This document shows, in pieces, positions 39,807 through 50,422 of a stretch of 64,000 bases of DNA (position 1 is its first letter; the number at the start of each line of letters is the position of its first letter). The notes under the pieces are model-generated. The model saw nothing but the letters and a program-made list of their open reading frames with translations, was not told the origin of the DNA and ran no database searches. The position numbers were made by a program, and so were the translations under genes. Origin of the DNA: Vibrio ishigakensis (GTDB lineage: Bacteria > Pseudomonadota > Gammaproteobacteria > Enterobacterales > Vibrionaceae); NCBI RefSeq assembly GCF_024347675.1, contig NZ_AP024881.1, positions 434,001 through 498,000 on the forward strand. The letters run 5' to 3'.

Positions 39807-40655
39807 ATGAAAGGGATAGAGAGAATCAAGGCGCTGTTACCTCAGCTTTCACCATCCGACAGTCTGATCGCTCGATTCCTTTTGGAATACCCTGAGCAGG
39901 TGAAGTCTCTTTCGTCACCAAAACTGGCTAAGGCGATTGGAGTGAGTCAGTCGGCAGTGGTTAAATTTAGTCAGAAGGTGGGCTTTTCTGGCTTTTCTGA
40001 ATTAAAGCTGAAGCTGTATGAAGGAGAGCTTAGTTATCAGCCTAGCTCGCGAAAGGCAATTCATGGCTCGATATCTCGCAGTGACGATACTTCCGTGGTC
40101 ATGGCAAAGCTGTTGGCCAGCAAACAAGATTCCCTTGAGCGCACTATAGTGCTCAATGACGATGATAAGCTTCAGGAAGCGACAAACCTGTTGCATCTAG
40201 CAGACAAGATCCAAATAGCTGGTGTTGGTGCATCATCCTTGGTGGCTAAAGACCTTAGCTACAAGTTGATGAAGATAGGGCATGCAGTTCATTGTGAGCA
40301 TGATGCTCATATCCAAATAGCGAATGCGGCTGTGCTTGGTGAGAATGATGTGCTGGTAGCTCTTTCTTATTCTGGAAGAAGCCAAGAGATATTACGCATC
40401 GCTGACGCGGCTAAGAGTCGCCATGCTAAGGTGGTAACCATTTCTAAGTTGGCCCCAACGCCTCTCGACAAGTATTCGGATATCAAGCTCACCACAGCGG
40501 CTGATGAAGAGCATATACGTAGCTCATCCATTACCGCTCGAGATAGCCAACTCTTGATAACTGACCTGCTGTTTATTGCGCTCACGCAACTCGAAGAGAG
40601 CGCAGACCAACTAATTGAACAAAGCAAATCCGCAGTTGCGGCATTAAAACAATAA
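39807..40655 (+). CDS. RpiR/MurR-family transcriptional regulator
   Basis: 282 residues. N-terminal helix-turn-helix (about 1-75; LAKAIGVSQSAVVKFSQKVGF) and a C-terminal SIS sugar-phosphate domain (about 125-255; IAGVGASSLVAKDL, VALSYSGRSQEIL). In E. coli MurR represses murQP and is released by MurNAc-6-P. Position opposite the symporter-kinase-anmK-murQ operon, with matching inverted repeats in between, suggests the same job. nagZ follows after 9 bp. Confidence 0.9.
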   Translation: MKGIERIKALLPQLSPSDSLIARFLLEYPEQVKSLSSPKLAKAIGVSQSAVVKFSQKVGFSGFSELKLKLYEGELSYQPSSRKAIHGSISRSDDTSVVMAKLLASKQDSLERTIVLNDDDKLQEATNLLHLADKIQIAGVGASSLVAKDLSYKLMKIGHAVHCEHDAHIQIANAAVLGENDVLVALSYSGRSQEILRIADAAKSRHAKVVTISKLAPTPLDKYSDIKLTTAADEEHIRSSSITARDSQLLITDLLFIALTQLEESADQLIEQSKSAVAALKQ

Positions 40656-40664
40656 GGATGAATT

Positions 40665-41651
40665 ATGGGACCTTTGTGGCTGGATGTAGAAGGCTATGAG
40701 ATAGATGCAGAAGAGAAAGAAATCTTGCAGCATCCATCGGTAGGCGGGGTAATACTGTTTGCTCGAAACTATCATGACAATCGTCAGCTTCAAGCGCTAA
40801 CCGAATCTATTCGAAAGGCAGCCAAGCGACCTATCTTGATCGGTGTAGACCAAGAAGGTGGTCGAGTTCAGCGCTTTAAGGAGGGCTTTACCATAATTCC
40901 GCCGGCGCAGAGCTTTGCTTCACAAAAAAATGGCGCGCAGCTAGCTGAGCATGCAGGTTGGGTAATGGCAACCGAGATCATCGCCCATGATATCGACCTT
41001 AGCTTTGCTCCTGTCCTAGATGCTGGCCATCAAAGCCTTGCTATCGGCTCTCGCGCATTTGGCGAGGATTTGGATACCGTTATCAAACACAGCAGTGCTT
41101 ACATTAACGGTATGAAGCAAGCGGGTATGGCGACCACGGGTAAACACTTCCCTGGTCATGGTGGCATAGTGGCTGACTCACACAAAGAGACGCCAGTGGA
41201 TGAGCGTCAAGATATCTTCGAACGAGACATGGCTATCTTTAAGGCTCAGATAGACGCTGGTCTGCTGGATGCCATGATGCCAGCGCATATTATCTATCCC
41301 CATTATGATTCACAGCCAGCCAGTGGTTCGGAGTATTGGCTGAAGAAGGTGCTTCGCGATCAGCTTAACTTCCAAGGATTGGTATTTTCTGATGACCTGA
41401 ATATGGAAGGAGCCAGCTTTATGGGCGGGGCGGCAGAGCGTGCGCAGCAATCGCTGAACGCCGGCTGTGATATGGTATTGATGTGCAACAACCGAAAGGG
41501 AGCGGTAGAGATTCTAGATAATCTAGAGGTGACCCAGGTATTCAATGCCAAGTTGCTCGCCAAGAAAAAGAGCTTCAGCCTAGATGAGCTACGCTCTTCC
41601 TCTGAGTGGAAACAGGCAACCGATGCCTTAGCGCGAATGGAGCTTAACTAA
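40665..41651 (+). CDS. nagZ: Beta-N-acetylhexosaminidase NagZ
   Basis: GH3 enzyme of 328 residues that removes GlcNAc from GlcNAc-anhydroMurNAc peptides in the cytoplasm. Motifs: [12 protein letters not shown] (about 64-75), KHFPGHG with the following DSH (about 160-172) that carries the acid/base, and [10 protein letters not shown] with the nucleophile aspartate. No signal peptide. It is cotranscribed with the RpiR regulator. Its last 8 bp overlap the end of the convergent response-regulator gene. Confidence 0.96.
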   Translation: MGPLWLDVEGYEIDAEEKEILQHPSVGGVILFARNYHDNRQLQALTESIRKAAKRPILIGVDQEGGRVQRFKEGFTIIPPAQSFASQKNGAQLAEHAGWVMATEIIAHDIDLSFAPVLDAGHQSLAIGSRAFGEDLDTVIKHSSAYINGMKQAGMATTGKHFPGHGGIVADSHKETPVDERQDIFERDMAIFKAQIDAGLLDAMMPAHIIYPHYDSQPASGSEYWLKKVLRDQLNFQGLVFSDDLNMEGASFMGGAAERAQQSLNAGCDMVLMCNNRKGAVEILDNLEVTQVFNAKLLAKKKSFSLDELRSSSEWKQATDALARMELN

Positions 41652-42378
41652 ATCCCAGCTTCTCTTTAAGCACCTTTAGGTAGCGCCGGCTCACCGGCGC
41701 ATTGTGACCGCTTTGGGTTACTATCTCTGCTAGCCCTTGCTCTAGCAATTTGATCTCACGGATGGCCTTAGGGTTTACCAAGTATTGCCTATGACAACGT
41801 ATCAGGTGCGTTTTCTCCTCAATAACCTTAAGAGTTAACTGGCTGGTGGCGGTGCGCTCTGAGGTTTGGATGGATACTCCACTGAGATCGCTAAAGGCCA
41901 CCTCGATATCGGCGATCGGCACTAGCATGATGCGGTTATGACCGATACAAGGTACATGCTCTAGCTCACGCGTGATGGCGGAAAAATCCTGATTTACTTC
42001 CTGTTTTTTAAACGCTTTTACTAAACGACAGACGGTTTTATCCAGACGAGTAGGTTCCACTGGCTTTAGCAGATAATCAAAGGCGTTGTCTTCGAATGCT
42101 TGTAGCGCATATTGATCATAAGCGGTCACGAACACCACAGCTGGCATGGTGTCGGGATCCAACATACTCAAAAGCTCAATGCCGGTGACTTGAGGCATTT
42201 CGATATCGAGAAAAACCACATCGGGTTTGAGCGCATTGATCTTCTGCAGGCCATGAATGGCATTCCCTGCTTGATCCAGCACTTCTATGCACCCTGTCTG
42301 TTCGAGAAGCTCAACCAGCTCTTCTCGGGCAAAGGGTTCGTCGTCGATAACTATGGCTTTCAGTTTGTCTATGTTCAT
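41644..42378 (-). CDS. btsR: LytTR response regulator, BtsR-like
   Basis: 244 residues. Receiver domain (about 6-125) with DDEP, phospho-D58 in VVFLDIEMP and KPVEP; C-terminal LytTR DNA-binding domain (about 140-240) with [15 protein letters not shown] and PVSRRYLK. High similarity to E. coli BtsR (YehT), which activates the pyruvate transporter gene btsT. Overlaps btsS by 4 bp. Likely target: the four repeats upstream of the CstA-family gene. Confidence 0.9.
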   Translation of the reverse strand: MNIDKLKAIVIDDEPFAREELVELLEQTGCIEVLDQAGNAIHGLQKINALKPDVVFLDIEMPQVTGIELLSMLDPDTMPAVVFVTAYDQYALQAFEDNAFDYLLKPVEPTRLDKTVCRLVKAFKKQEVNQDFSAITRELEHVPCIGHNRIMLVPIADIEVAFSDLSGVSIQTSERTATSQLTLKVIEEKTHLIRCHRQYLVNPKAIREIKLLEQGLAEIVTQSGHNAPVSRRYLKVLKEKLGFS

Positions 42379-44045
42379 GGACTTGTTGGAATTATAAAAC
42401 TCATGCGTGTGTATTCATCTGGCTTACAGGTGACTTTAAGCTCAGCCAAGTCACCGAAGTAGTTGGTGAGGCGTTTTGCTACGATCTGCATTCCTAGGCC
42501 AGTTTTGTCTTTTTGTTCAGGTTGATAGCTTCCGGCATTGTCCTCTACCGTGACCTGATATCCCTGCTCGGTGGCTTTTCCGTATATTCTAACTATCCCC
42601 TTGTCCAGTAGATTGGACACACCATGCTTGACCGCATTCTCTACCAGAGGTTGCAGGGTAAAGCTTGGGATCTGAGTCGTTAGAAGATGTTGGTCGATGT
42701 CGATCTCGACATCTAAGCGGTCGGCAAAGCGTGCCTTCTCAATGGTGAGGTAGGATTCTACGTGCCTGATTTCTTGCTCAAGCGTAACAAATTCGGTGTT
42801 TCTCTTCAGATTACCTCTAAAGAATTGTGAAAGGTGCTGGATTAATCCACGTGCTTTGTCGGGATCGCGACGTATAACCGCACTGATTGTGTTTAAGGCA
42901 TTAAACAGAAAGTGCGGGTTGACCTGTGCGTGCAGTAGCTTTATCTCTGCTTGAGAGAGCAACATCTTTTTCTGTTGATAGTCGCCATTTAGGATTTGGC
43001 TAGAAAGAAGCTGCGCTATGCCTTCAGCCATTGCCATATTGATCTCGGAGAATAGCTTACGGCGTGGTTCGTAAAGCTTGATGGTTCCAATCACATCATC
43101 ATCTGAGTGAAGTGGAATCACTAGGGCCGAACCTAGCTTACAGTTGTCATCGATGGAGCATTGATAAGGGTGCTCTTTACCATCGAGATAGATGATGCGT
43201 TTTTCATTGATAGAGGTATGGGTGTATTCGGAGGATATAGGAGTATTTGGCTTATGATGATCCGAACCGACTCCTTCGAAAGCCAAAATCTTTTCTTTGT
43301 CGGTGATCGCCACCGCGCCCACATTAGTTTCTTGTTGAATAATGGTGGCAATCTTCTGCGCGCTACTAGGGTTTAGACCCTCAGTAAGAATACCCACGGA
43401 GCGCTCCGCAATCTTCAGCGCACGGCGAGAGTAAGCGGTAGAGTACTCTTCCAAGATGGCTTTTCTGTCCTGCAGTATGCTGATAAAGAAGGCTGCTCCC
43501 AATGCATTTGCCAAGATCATAGGTGGTGCTATCGCCTCTACCAGAGCCAGCGCTTGGCTAAATGGCTTAGCCACGATCAAGATAATTGCCATCTGAATTA
43601 TCTCAGCGAACAAGGTAACGAAGAAGATAAGCATGGGGCTGAATAGTTGTTCGCGGCGGTTGTTTTTGATCATATATAGATGAACTAAGCCACCGATAAG
43701 TCCTTCTACTGTGGTTGAAATAGCGCAAGCAAGATCGGTGAATCCACCCATGCTGTATCTGTGCAGGCCACCGGTTAGGCCCACGGCAAACCCCACAATT
43801 GGACCACCAAAAATACCACCCAGAACGGCGCCGATTGCACGCGTGTTAGCGATAGCGTCGTCTATCTGAAGTCCAAAGTAGGTACCCAAGATACAGAACA
43901 GAGAAAACATCACATAGCAGATGAACATATGGCTGCGTCGTTTGGACATGTTCAGCATAGGGATGACCAGCGGTGTTTTGCTCAAGGTGTAGGCCACCAT
44001 TAAGTAGACACACATTTGCTGTAGAAGGGAGAGTATCAGTTCCAT
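42375..44045 (-). CDS. btsS: LytS-family sensor kinase, BtsS-like
   Basis: 556 residues from ATG 44045 (a TTG two codons upstream is possible). N-terminal 5TM-5TMR_LYT sensor region (about 1-190, with the DDAIANTRAIGAVLGGIFGG segment), a GAF-like domain (about 215-350), and a His_kinase domain with phospho-His in NPHFLFN (about H378), followed by an HATPase with VENAVKHG. E. coli BtsS is a high-affinity pyruvate sensor, and this protein matches it along its whole length. Signal here inferred to be pyruvate. Confidence 0.9.
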   Translation of the reverse strand: MELILSLLQQMCVYLMVAYTLSKTPLVIPMLNMSKRRSHMFICYVMFSLFCILGTYFGLQIDDAIANTRAIGAVLGGIFGGPIVGFAVGLTGGLHRYSMGGFTDLACAISTTVEGLIGGLVHLYMIKNNRREQLFSPMLIFFVTLFAEIIQMAIILIVAKPFSQALALVEAIAPPMILANALGAAFFISILQDRKAILEEYSTAYSRRALKIAERSVGILTEGLNPSSAQKIATIIQQETNVGAVAITDKEKILAFEGVGSDHHKPNTPISSEYTHTSINEKRIIYLDGKEHPYQCSIDDNCKLGSALVIPLHSDDDVIGTIKLYEPRRKLFSEINMAMAEGIAQLLSSQILNGDYQQKKMLLSQAEIKLLHAQVNPHFLFNALNTISAVIRRDPDKARGLIQHLSQFFRGNLKRNTEFVTLEQEIRHVESYLTIEKARFADRLDVEIDIDQHLLTTQIPSFTLQPLVENAVKHGVSNLLDKGIVRIYGKATEQGYQVTVEDNAGSYQPEQKDKTGLGMQIVAKRLTNYFGDLAELKVTCKPDEYTRMSFIIPTSP

Positions 44046-44147
44046 GGGCAATTCAGTTCTTAGCTTGTTGAGCTAAGTTTACACCCCAACCCATGAATGG
44101 ATAAAAAGGTTTTCTATCTCAATGGTTTAAGGATATAAAATCCAAAG

Positions 44148-44165
44148 TGTAAATGTATGTATACA
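44148..44165 (+). promoter_or_regulatory. TyrR box 1 upstream of aroF
   Basis: TGTAAA-N6-TATACA, one mismatch from the TyrR consensus TGTAAA-N6-TTTACA. Confidence 0.6.
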
Positions 44166-44170
44166 TTAAA

Positions 44171-44188
44171 TGTAATTTAAAGTGTACA
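44171..44188 (+). promoter_or_regulatory. TyrR box 2 upstream of aroF
   Basis: TGTAAT-N6-TGTACA, two mismatches (a weak box), centred 23 bp from box 1. A strong box next to a weak one is the arrangement used for tyrosine-dependent repression in E. coli. Confidence 0.5.
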
Positions 44189-44272
44189 AAGTGCTTGATC
44201 TGAAACCTAAGTCAGGTATTGTGTGCTTATCGAATTGGAATTTTAGCGTACAAATTTATTTACGGTGGACTT

Positions 44273-45343
44273 ATGCAACGTAGCGAGCTTAGCAACATTC
44301 ATATCAGCGACGAACAGATCCTTATCACTCCAGAGGAGCTTAAGAAGAAGTTACCTTTGAGTGAGTCGGCTCGTCAGTTTATCCAGACCTCTCGTCAAAC
44401 CATTGCCGACATCATCAAGAAAAAAGACCATCGCCTACTGGTAGTATGTGGTCCTTGTTCTATTCATGATGTAGATGCAGCCAAAGAGTACGCTAAGCGT
44501 CTAAAACAGCTTTCTGAGAAGGTAAGCGATCAGCTTTATATTGTAATGCGTGTTTACTTTGAGAAGCCTCGTACAACTGTAGGTTGGAAAGGCCTTATCA
44601 ATGACCCACATCTAGATGGTAGCTTCGATATCGAGCACGGCCTGCACAAAGCTCGTGAGCTTCTGGTTGAGCTTGCTGACATGGGTATTCCTCTAGCAAC
44701 TGAGGCTCTAGATCCAATCAGCCCACAATACCTAGCGGACACCTTCAGCTGGTCAGCAATCGGTGCGCGTACTACTGAGTCGCAAACTCACCGTGAGATG
44801 GCAAGTGGCCTTTCTATGCCGGTTGGCTTCAAGAATGGTACTGACGGTAGCCTTTCTACTGCTATCAATGCGATGCAAGCAGCATCCTCTAGCCACCGCT
44901 TTATCGGTATCAACCGTGAAGGTCAGGTAGCACTTCTAACCACTAAAGGTAACCCAGACGGCCACGTGATTCTGCGTGGTGGTAAGCAGACTAACTACGA
45001 TTCAGTATCTGTACGTGAGTGTGAAGAAGAACTAGGTAAAGCAGGTCTAGATGCGGCTCTTATGATTGACTGCAGCCATGCTAACTCTCGCAAAGATTAC
45101 CGTCGTCAGCCTCTAGTGGCAGCAGATGCTATCCAACAGATCCGTGAGGGCAACAAGTCTATCATCGGTCTTATGATCGAGAGTAACATCAACGAAGGCA
45201 ACCAAAGCTCTGATATTCCTTTGAATGAGATGGCTTACGGTGTTTCTATCACAGATGCATGTATCAACTGGGATAGCACCGAGGAATTGCTAACAAAAGC
45301 GCACCAAGAACTGGTACCATTTTTACAAGATCGATTGAAGTAG
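44273..45343 (+). CDS. aroF: DAHP synthase, tyrosine-sensitive type
   Basis: 356 residues, same length as E. coli AroF and with the same N-terminal pattern ([16 protein letters not shown]). It condenses PEP and erythrose-4-P, the first step to chorismate. Seen: [10 protein letters not shown] with the metal-binding Cys, [30 protein letters not shown] and DCSHANS. The ATG at 44273 follows GGTGGA. Pairing with tyrA and the TyrR boxes support AroF over AroG/AroH. Confidence 0.93.
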   Translation: MQRSELSNIHISDEQILITPEELKKKLPLSESARQFIQTSRQTIADIIKKKDHRLLVVCGPCSIHDVDAAKEYAKRLKQLSEKVSDQLYIVMRVYFEKPRTTVGWKGLINDPHLDGSFDIEHGLHKARELLVELADMGIPLATEALDPISPQYLADTFSWSAIGARTTESQTHREMASGLSMPVGFKNGTDGSLSTAINAMQAASSSHRFIGINREGQVALLTTKGNPDGHVILRGGKQTNYDSVSVRECEEELGKAGLDAALMIDCSHANSRKDYRRQPLVAADAIQQIREGNKSIIGLMIESNINEGNQSSDIPLNEMAYGVSITDACINWDSTEELLTKAHQELVPFLQDRLK

Positions 45344-45359
45344 GCATTTAGAGACGAGT

Positions 45360-46487
45360 ATGGCAAAGGAACTTCTGCATTTACGCGACCAGATAGATCA
45401 AGTGGACAAGCAGATGCTTGATCTGTTGGAACAGCGTTTGGCTTTGGTAGAACAAGTAGGGGAAGTGAAGAGCGAACACGGTTTGCCTATCTATGCCCCT
45501 GATCGTGAGGCGGCTATGTTGGCCTCGCGTCGCGCTGAAGCTGAGAAGCGTGGCATCCCGCCACAGCTTATCGAGGATATCCTGCGCCGTACCATGCGTG
45601 AGTCTTATGCCAGCGAGAAGGATTCAGGCTTTAAGTGTTTGAATCCTGAGCTAAAAGATGTTGTGGTTATCGGTGGCCGTGGTCAACTCGGTGGCCTGTT
45701 CTGCAAGATGTTCGAGCTATCTGGCTACAATGTGAAGGTGGTTGGTCGTCAAGATTGGGAGCAGTCAGAGGCTATTTTTGCGAACGCTGGGTTGGTGGTA
45801 GTGAGCGTGCCAATCAATCTGACAGAGTCTGTGATTGATAAGCTGTCGAATCTTCCACAAGACTGCATCCTATGTGACCTTACCTCTATTAAGCAAAAGC
45901 CACTTGAGGCGATGATGAAGGTGCACCAAGGTCCGGTTGTGGGTCTGCACCCTATGTTCGGTCCAGATGTACCAAGCCTTGCCAAGCAGGTTATCGTTCA
46001 CTGTGAAGGTCGCGGTACTGAGCAATATCAGTGGCTTCTTGATCAGTTTGGTATCTGGGGCGCAAGTCTTTGCCCGATGGATGCTGATCACCACGACAAC
46101 GGTATGACCTTGATTCAGGCGCTGCGCCACTTCACCTCGTTTGCTTATGGTCTGCACCTAAGCCAGGAGAATCCAGATATAGATACACTGCTAAAGCTAA
46201 GCTCCCCTATCTACCGACTGGAACTGGCTATGGTAGGTCGTCTGTTTGCACAGGACCCAGAGCTATATGGTGACATCATTCTATCTTCTGAGCAGAACAT
46301 AGAGATGATCAAACGCTTCCATCAACGCTTCGGTGAGGCTCTCTCTTTGCTAGATAACAAGGATAAGAGCAACTTCGTTGAGCAGTTCAATGGTGTGTCA
46401 GATTGGTTCGGTGATTACTCGAAGCAGTTCATGACTGAGAGTCAGAATCTTCTCAAGCAAGCAAATGATTCGATACAAAGAGACTAG
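45360..46487 (+). CDS. tyrA: Chorismate mutase / prephenate dehydrogenase
   Basis: 375-residue T-protein. The AroQ chorismate mutase (about 1-90; [19 protein letters not shown]) precedes an NAD-binding dehydrogenase (about 98-370; [13 protein letters not shown]) with [10 protein letters not shown]. It leads to 4-hydroxyphenylpyruvate and tyrosine. 17 bp after aroF, as in the E. coli aroF-tyrA operon. Confidence 0.96.
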   Translation: MAKELLHLRDQIDQVDKQMLDLLEQRLALVEQVGEVKSEHGLPIYAPDREAAMLASRRAEAEKRGIPPQLIEDILRRTMRESYASEKDSGFKCLNPELKDVVVIGGRGQLGGLFCKMFELSGYNVKVVGRQDWEQSEAIFANAGLVVVSVPINLTESVIDKLSNLPQDCILCDLTSIKQKPLEAMMKVHQGPVVGLHPMFGPDVPSLAKQVIVHCEGRGTEQYQWLLDQFGIWGASLCPMDADHHDNGMTLIQALRHFTSFAYGLHLSQENPDIDTLLKLSSPIYRLELAMVGRLFAQDPELYGDIILSSEQNIEMIKRFHQRFGEALSLLDNKDKSNFVEQFNGVSDWFGDYSKQFMTESQNLLKQANDSIQRD

Positions 46488-46494
46488 ATAAACG

Positions 46495-46520
46495 AAGGGC
46501 CGCAATATGCGGCCCTTTTT
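46495..46520 (+). terminator. aroF-tyrA terminator
   Basis: AAGGGCCGCA-ATA-TGCGGCCCTTTTT right after tyrA. Confidence 0.92.
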
Positions 46521-46556
46521 CTTACAGCTGAAAGCTTGAAGCTGATAGCTAAGTTA

Positions 46557-48224
46557 TTACTTAGTCACACGCTTGTACTTAATACGATGTGGTTCAGCCG
46601 CTTCAGGACCTAGGGTCTTCTTCAGCCATTCCATGTACTCGTTGTAGTTACCTTCGTAGAAGTTAACCTGGCCTTCATCACGGTAGTCGATGATGTGAGT
46701 CGCGATACGGTCTAGGAACCAACGGTCGTGCGAGATAACCATGGCACAGCCAGGGAACTCAAGCAGCGCTTCTTCAAGAGCACGCAGGGTTTCAACGTCA
46801 AGGTCGTTGGTTGGCTCATCGAGTAGCAGTACGTTGCCGCCCGCTTTAAGTAGCTTAGCTAGGTGAACACGGTTACGCTCACCACCGGACAGCTCACCGA
46901 TGATCTTCTGTTGATCAGAGCCTTTGAAGTTGAAGCGAGAGCAGTAAGCGCGCGCTGGGATTTCAAAGTTGTTGATCTTGATGATGTCAGCGCCTTCAGA
47001 GATCTCTTGGAATACAGTCTTAGTGTCATCCATAGAGTCACGGAACTGGTCAACAGACGCTAGCTTAACGGTTTCACCCATTTCGATAGAGCCTGAATCT
47101 GGTTGTTCAGTACCGCTTAGCATCTTGAACAGGGTAGATTTACCTGCACCGTTGGCGCCGATGATACCTACGATAGCACCCTTAGGCATGCTGAAAGATA
47201 GGTCGTCGATAAGAACGCGGCCATCGAATGACTTGGTTAGGTTGTTTACCTCGATAACCTTGTCACCTAGACGCTCACCTGGTGGGATGAACAGTTCGTT
47301 GGTCTCGTTACGCTTCTGGCGGTCGCCACTTTGCAGTTCTTCGAAGCGTGCCATACGTGCTTTAGACTTAGATTGACGGCCTTTAGGGTTTTGACGAACC
47401 CACTCAAGCTCTTTCTCGATAGTCTTTTGGCGAGCCTTCTCTTGAGACGCTTCTTGTTGTAGACGCGCATCTTTCTGCTCAAGCCATGAAGTATAGTTAC
47501 CTTCCCATGGAATACCTTCACCACGGTCAAGCTCTAGGATCCAGCCCGCTGCGTTATCAAGGAAATAACGGTCGTGGGTAATAGCAACAACGGTGCCGTT
47601 GTAATCCACTAGGAAACGCTCTAGCCAAGCTACTGACTCTGCATCCAAGTGGTTGGTTGGTTCGTCTAGTAGAAGCATATCTGGCTTCTCTAGTAATAGA
47701 CGGCAGATAGCAACACGGCGGCGCTCACCACCTGAAAGGTGTTCAATCTTCTGGTCCCACTCAGGTAGACGCAGTGCATCGGCAGCACGCTCTAGAGCAT
47801 TTTCTAGGTTATGACCATCTTTCGCTTGGATAAGTGCTTCAAGCTCGCCTTGCTCTTTTGCTAGGGCATCGAAGTCTGCATCTGGTTCTGCGTATGCTGC
47901 ATAAACTTCATCAAGACGCTTCATTGCACCTGCAACATCAGAAACCGCTTCTTCAACGATTTCACGAACGGTCTTAGATTCGTCTAACACAGGTTCCTGA
48001 GGTAGGTAACCTACGTTTAGGCCTGCTTGTGGACGCGCTTCACCATCGATATCAGTGTCGATGCCTGCCATGATGCGTAGAAGGGTAGATTTACCTGCAC
48101 CGTTTAGGCCCAAAACACCGATCTTAGCGCCAGGGAAGAAGCTTAGAGAGATGTCTTTTAGGATTTGACGTTTTGGTGGCACGATTTTGCTCACCCGAGA
48201 CATGGTATAGACGTATTCAGCCAT
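46557..48224 (-). CDS. ettA: Energy-dependent translational throttle protein EttA
   Basis: ABC-F ATPase of 555 residues. Two ABC cassettes: Walker A GLNGAGKST (about 39-47) and GANGAGKST (about 358-366), signatures LSGGERRRVA and LSGGERNRVH, with the P-site tRNA interaction motif linker between and the EttA arm in the first domain. It binds the ribosomal E site and gates the first peptide bond according to ATP/ADP. Divergent from slt. Confidence 0.96.
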   Translation of the reverse strand: MAEYVYTMSRVSKIVPPKRQILKDISLSFFPGAKIGVLGLNGAGKSTLLRIMAGIDTDIDGEARPQAGLNVGYLPQEPVLDESKTVREIVEEAVSDVAGAMKRLDEVYAAYAEPDADFDALAKEQGELEALIQAKDGHNLENALERAADALRLPEWDQKIEHLSGGERRRVAICRLLLEKPDMLLLDEPTNHLDAESVAWLERFLVDYNGTVVAITHDRYFLDNAAGWILELDRGEGIPWEGNYTSWLEQKDARLQQEASQEKARQKTIEKELEWVRQNPKGRQSKSKARMARFEELQSGDRQKRNETNELFIPPGERLGDKVIEVNNLTKSFDGRVLIDDLSFSMPKGAIVGIIGANGAGKSTLFKMLSGTEQPDSGSIEMGETVKLASVDQFRDSMDDTKTVFQEISEGADIIKINNFEIPARAYCSRFNFKGSDQQKIIGELSGGERNRVHLAKLLKAGGNVLLLDEPTNDLDVETLRALEEALLEFPGCAMVISHDRWFLDRIATHIIDYRDEGQVNFYEGNYNEYMEWLKKTLGPEAAEPHRIKYKRVTK

Positions 48225-48276
48225 TACCTTTAGATCCTGTAGATAGTAGAAAGAATGAAACGTCTATTTTATACCA

Positions 48277-48310
48277 TTCACGCCCATTTTGTTACGGTAC
48301 AAGGCGTGAA
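48277..48310. other. Inverted repeat between ettA and slt
   Basis: TTCACGCC (48277-48284) and GGCGTGAA (48303-48310), perfect 8-bp arms around an 18-bp gap that itself contains TTGT/ACAA. It may be an operator for one of the two divergent genes; the regulator is unknown. Confidence 0.4.
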
Positions 48311-48466
48311 ATATGCAACGGAACAAACCTGAACTTTATCTTTGCACGCCTCTTACAAATGTCATGATTTGTTGCGTATTATTAAATGATGCAAGTGGTT
48401 CTGATCGCCTCAACGAAAGGTCGGCAGGGTTGCTTAGGTGTATATTGCTTTGCTTCAGGGAGCGTT

Positions 48467-50389
48467 ATGGCAGCAATAAAGAAATGGTTAGGTTTCGGCC
48501 TAAGTATGGTTTCACTTTCTGTATCGGCTTTGACGCTTGAACAGGAAAGAGATACCTATGAACAGGCTCAGCAGTTGATCACCGAGAATAAACTCGACCA
48601 GTATCAAAAGCTACGAGCTCAATTGGATAATTATCCACTCACTCCTTATCTTGATTATCGAATCTTTCTGCTCGATCTCGACAAGCGCACGCCGCAAGAG
48701 GTGGAGCAGTACATTAAACAGCAACATGAGTATCCTTTTTCTCAATCGGTGCGTGGTGAATACCTAGATGCATTGGTGGAAGCGGAAAACTGGGATGGCT
48801 TCTATCGTTTTCAGGCCACTAAGCCAAGAATGCAGAGTTATCAGTGCAGCTTTTACTTTGCTAAGTATCAAGCGGGTAAAAAAGAAGAGGCCTTTGAGGG
48901 CGCTTCTGAGCTGTGGCTAAGTGGTAAGAGCATAGCTAAAGAGTGTGACCCACTGTTTGAGGTGTGGGATGAAGCTGGCATGCGTAACGATGAGCTTATT
49001 CTGCAACGTATGCAGCTTGCATTTACTACTCGCAATGGCCGCTTGGTTAACTATCTAAAAGATCTCACTGAGTCTGACAAAGCATCAAAGAACGCAGTGG
49101 CCATCTATAAGTTGTATAAGTCGCGCTCACACTTGAAAGCTTACGCGGAAGAGCAGCCCCAGACCGAATACAACAAGAAGGTCACTATGTCTGCACTGCG
49201 TCAGCTTACCTATACCGAGGGTGAACCGCAGCTTGCCATAGATCTGCTAGACGGTGTAGCAAAGGCTCAGGGATATTCGGAGGCTGAGTATCAACAGACC
49301 GCGGACTATATCGCTTACAGCCTGATCAATACCGACGATGAAGAGTTGGCTAAGTGGCGTGACGCTACTTTGATGAAGAGCACTAATCAGACTTGGCTTG
49401 AGCGACGTGCTCGTCTTGCCATTCAGCATCAAGATTGGGCTAGTCTCGAGCTGTGGATAGAGCGCATGCCTGAAAAGGCGAGGAACTCAAAACGCTGGCA
49501 ATATTGGCTAGCGCGTACTGAGATAGCTCAAGGCGATGTAGAGCAAGGCAAAGCGCGAATGAAGACGATTTTGGGCTATCGAAATTTTTATAGCCTTGCA
49601 GCTGCGGATTATCTTAAGGTACCGGCACGCTATAACTCCACAGTAATGGCGGATAAGAGCGCTTCCATAACTCAGTTTGAGTCCAGCCTTGCTCGCATCA
49701 AGGAGCTTATTGATGTGGACAAGATTACGGCTGCAAAACGTGAATGGCGCTGGTTATTAGCCAGAGCCGACGATGAACAGCAACGCGCTTTGGCTCAATA
49801 TGCGGCTAAACGAAATTGGCATAACCTGACGGTGACAGCCACCATTGAAGCGGGGATGTGGGATCACCTGAGCTTGCGTTTCCCGAGAGCACACCAATGG
49901 TGGTTTAACTTCTATGCCGAGAAGTATGATATTGACCCTATCACCTTGATGGCGCTGGCTCGTCAAGAGAGTGCATTAGACGCTGATGCGAAATCCCCTG
50001 TGGGAGCACGTGGTCTGATGCAGATCATGCCAAAGACCGCCTCTTACACAGCCAAGAAGTACGATATCGATTACCAAGGTGCAGAAGAGCTGTTTGTCGT
50101 GGGTAAGAATATCGAGATTGGCAGTCGCTATCTGTCCAGCTTGATGGAGACCTACGAGGGCAATCGCCTATTTGCCTTTGGTGCTTACAATGCCGGTCCA
50201 CACCGTGTGAAACTGTGGCGTGAACGCACCGGTGGTAAGGTCGATGCCTACTCTTATATTGAAGCGATTCCGTTTAAAGAGACGCGTGGCTACATCATGA
50301 ATGTGCTGATGTTCGAGGTCTATTATCGTGATCTGCTCGATAAGAAAGGGACGTTTTTATCTGACTTAGAAACCGAAATGAAGTATTAA
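48467..50389 (+). CDS. slt: Soluble lytic murein transglycosylase (Slt70)
   Basis: 640 residues from ATG 48467 (AGGGAG upstream; E. coli 645). Signal peptide ends near SVSA-LT (about residue 21). The long helical superhelix (about 25-460) is followed by the goose-lysozyme-like catalytic domain with E501 in ARQESALD, GARGLMQIMPKTA and AFGAYNAGPHRV. It cuts glycan strands, making the anhydroMurNAc products that the recycling operon in this window handles. trpR follows after 33 bp. Confidence 0.95.
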   Translation: MAAIKKWLGFGLSMVSLSVSALTLEQERDTYEQAQQLITENKLDQYQKLRAQLDNYPLTPYLDYRIFLLDLDKRTPQEVEQYIKQQHEYPFSQSVRGEYLDALVEAENWDGFYRFQATKPRMQSYQCSFYFAKYQAGKKEEAFEGASELWLSGKSIAKECDPLFEVWDEAGMRNDELILQRMQLAFTTRNGRLVNYLKDLTESDKASKNAVAIYKLYKSRSHLKAYAEEQPQTEYNKKVTMSALRQLTYTEGEPQLAIDLLDGVAKAQGYSEAEYQQTADYIAYSLINTDDEELAKWRDATLMKSTNQTWLERRARLAIQHQDWASLELWIERMPEKARNSKRWQYWLARTEIAQGDVEQGKARMKTILGYRNFYSLAAADYLKVPARYNSTVMADKSASITQFESSLARIKELIDVDKITAAKREWRWLLARADDEQQRALAQYAAKRNWHNLTVTATIEAGMWDHLSLRFPRAHQWWFNFYAEKYDIDPITLMALARQESALDADAKSPVGARGLMQIMPKTASYTAKKYDIDYQGAEELFVVGKNIEIGSRYLSSLMETYEGNRLFAFGAYNAGPHRVKLWRERTGGKVDAYSYIEAIPFKETRGYIMNVLMFEVYYRDLLDKKGTFLSDLETEMKY

Positions 50390-50422
50390 TACATCTAAGG
50401 CAGAACAAGTAAGAAGTTAAGC

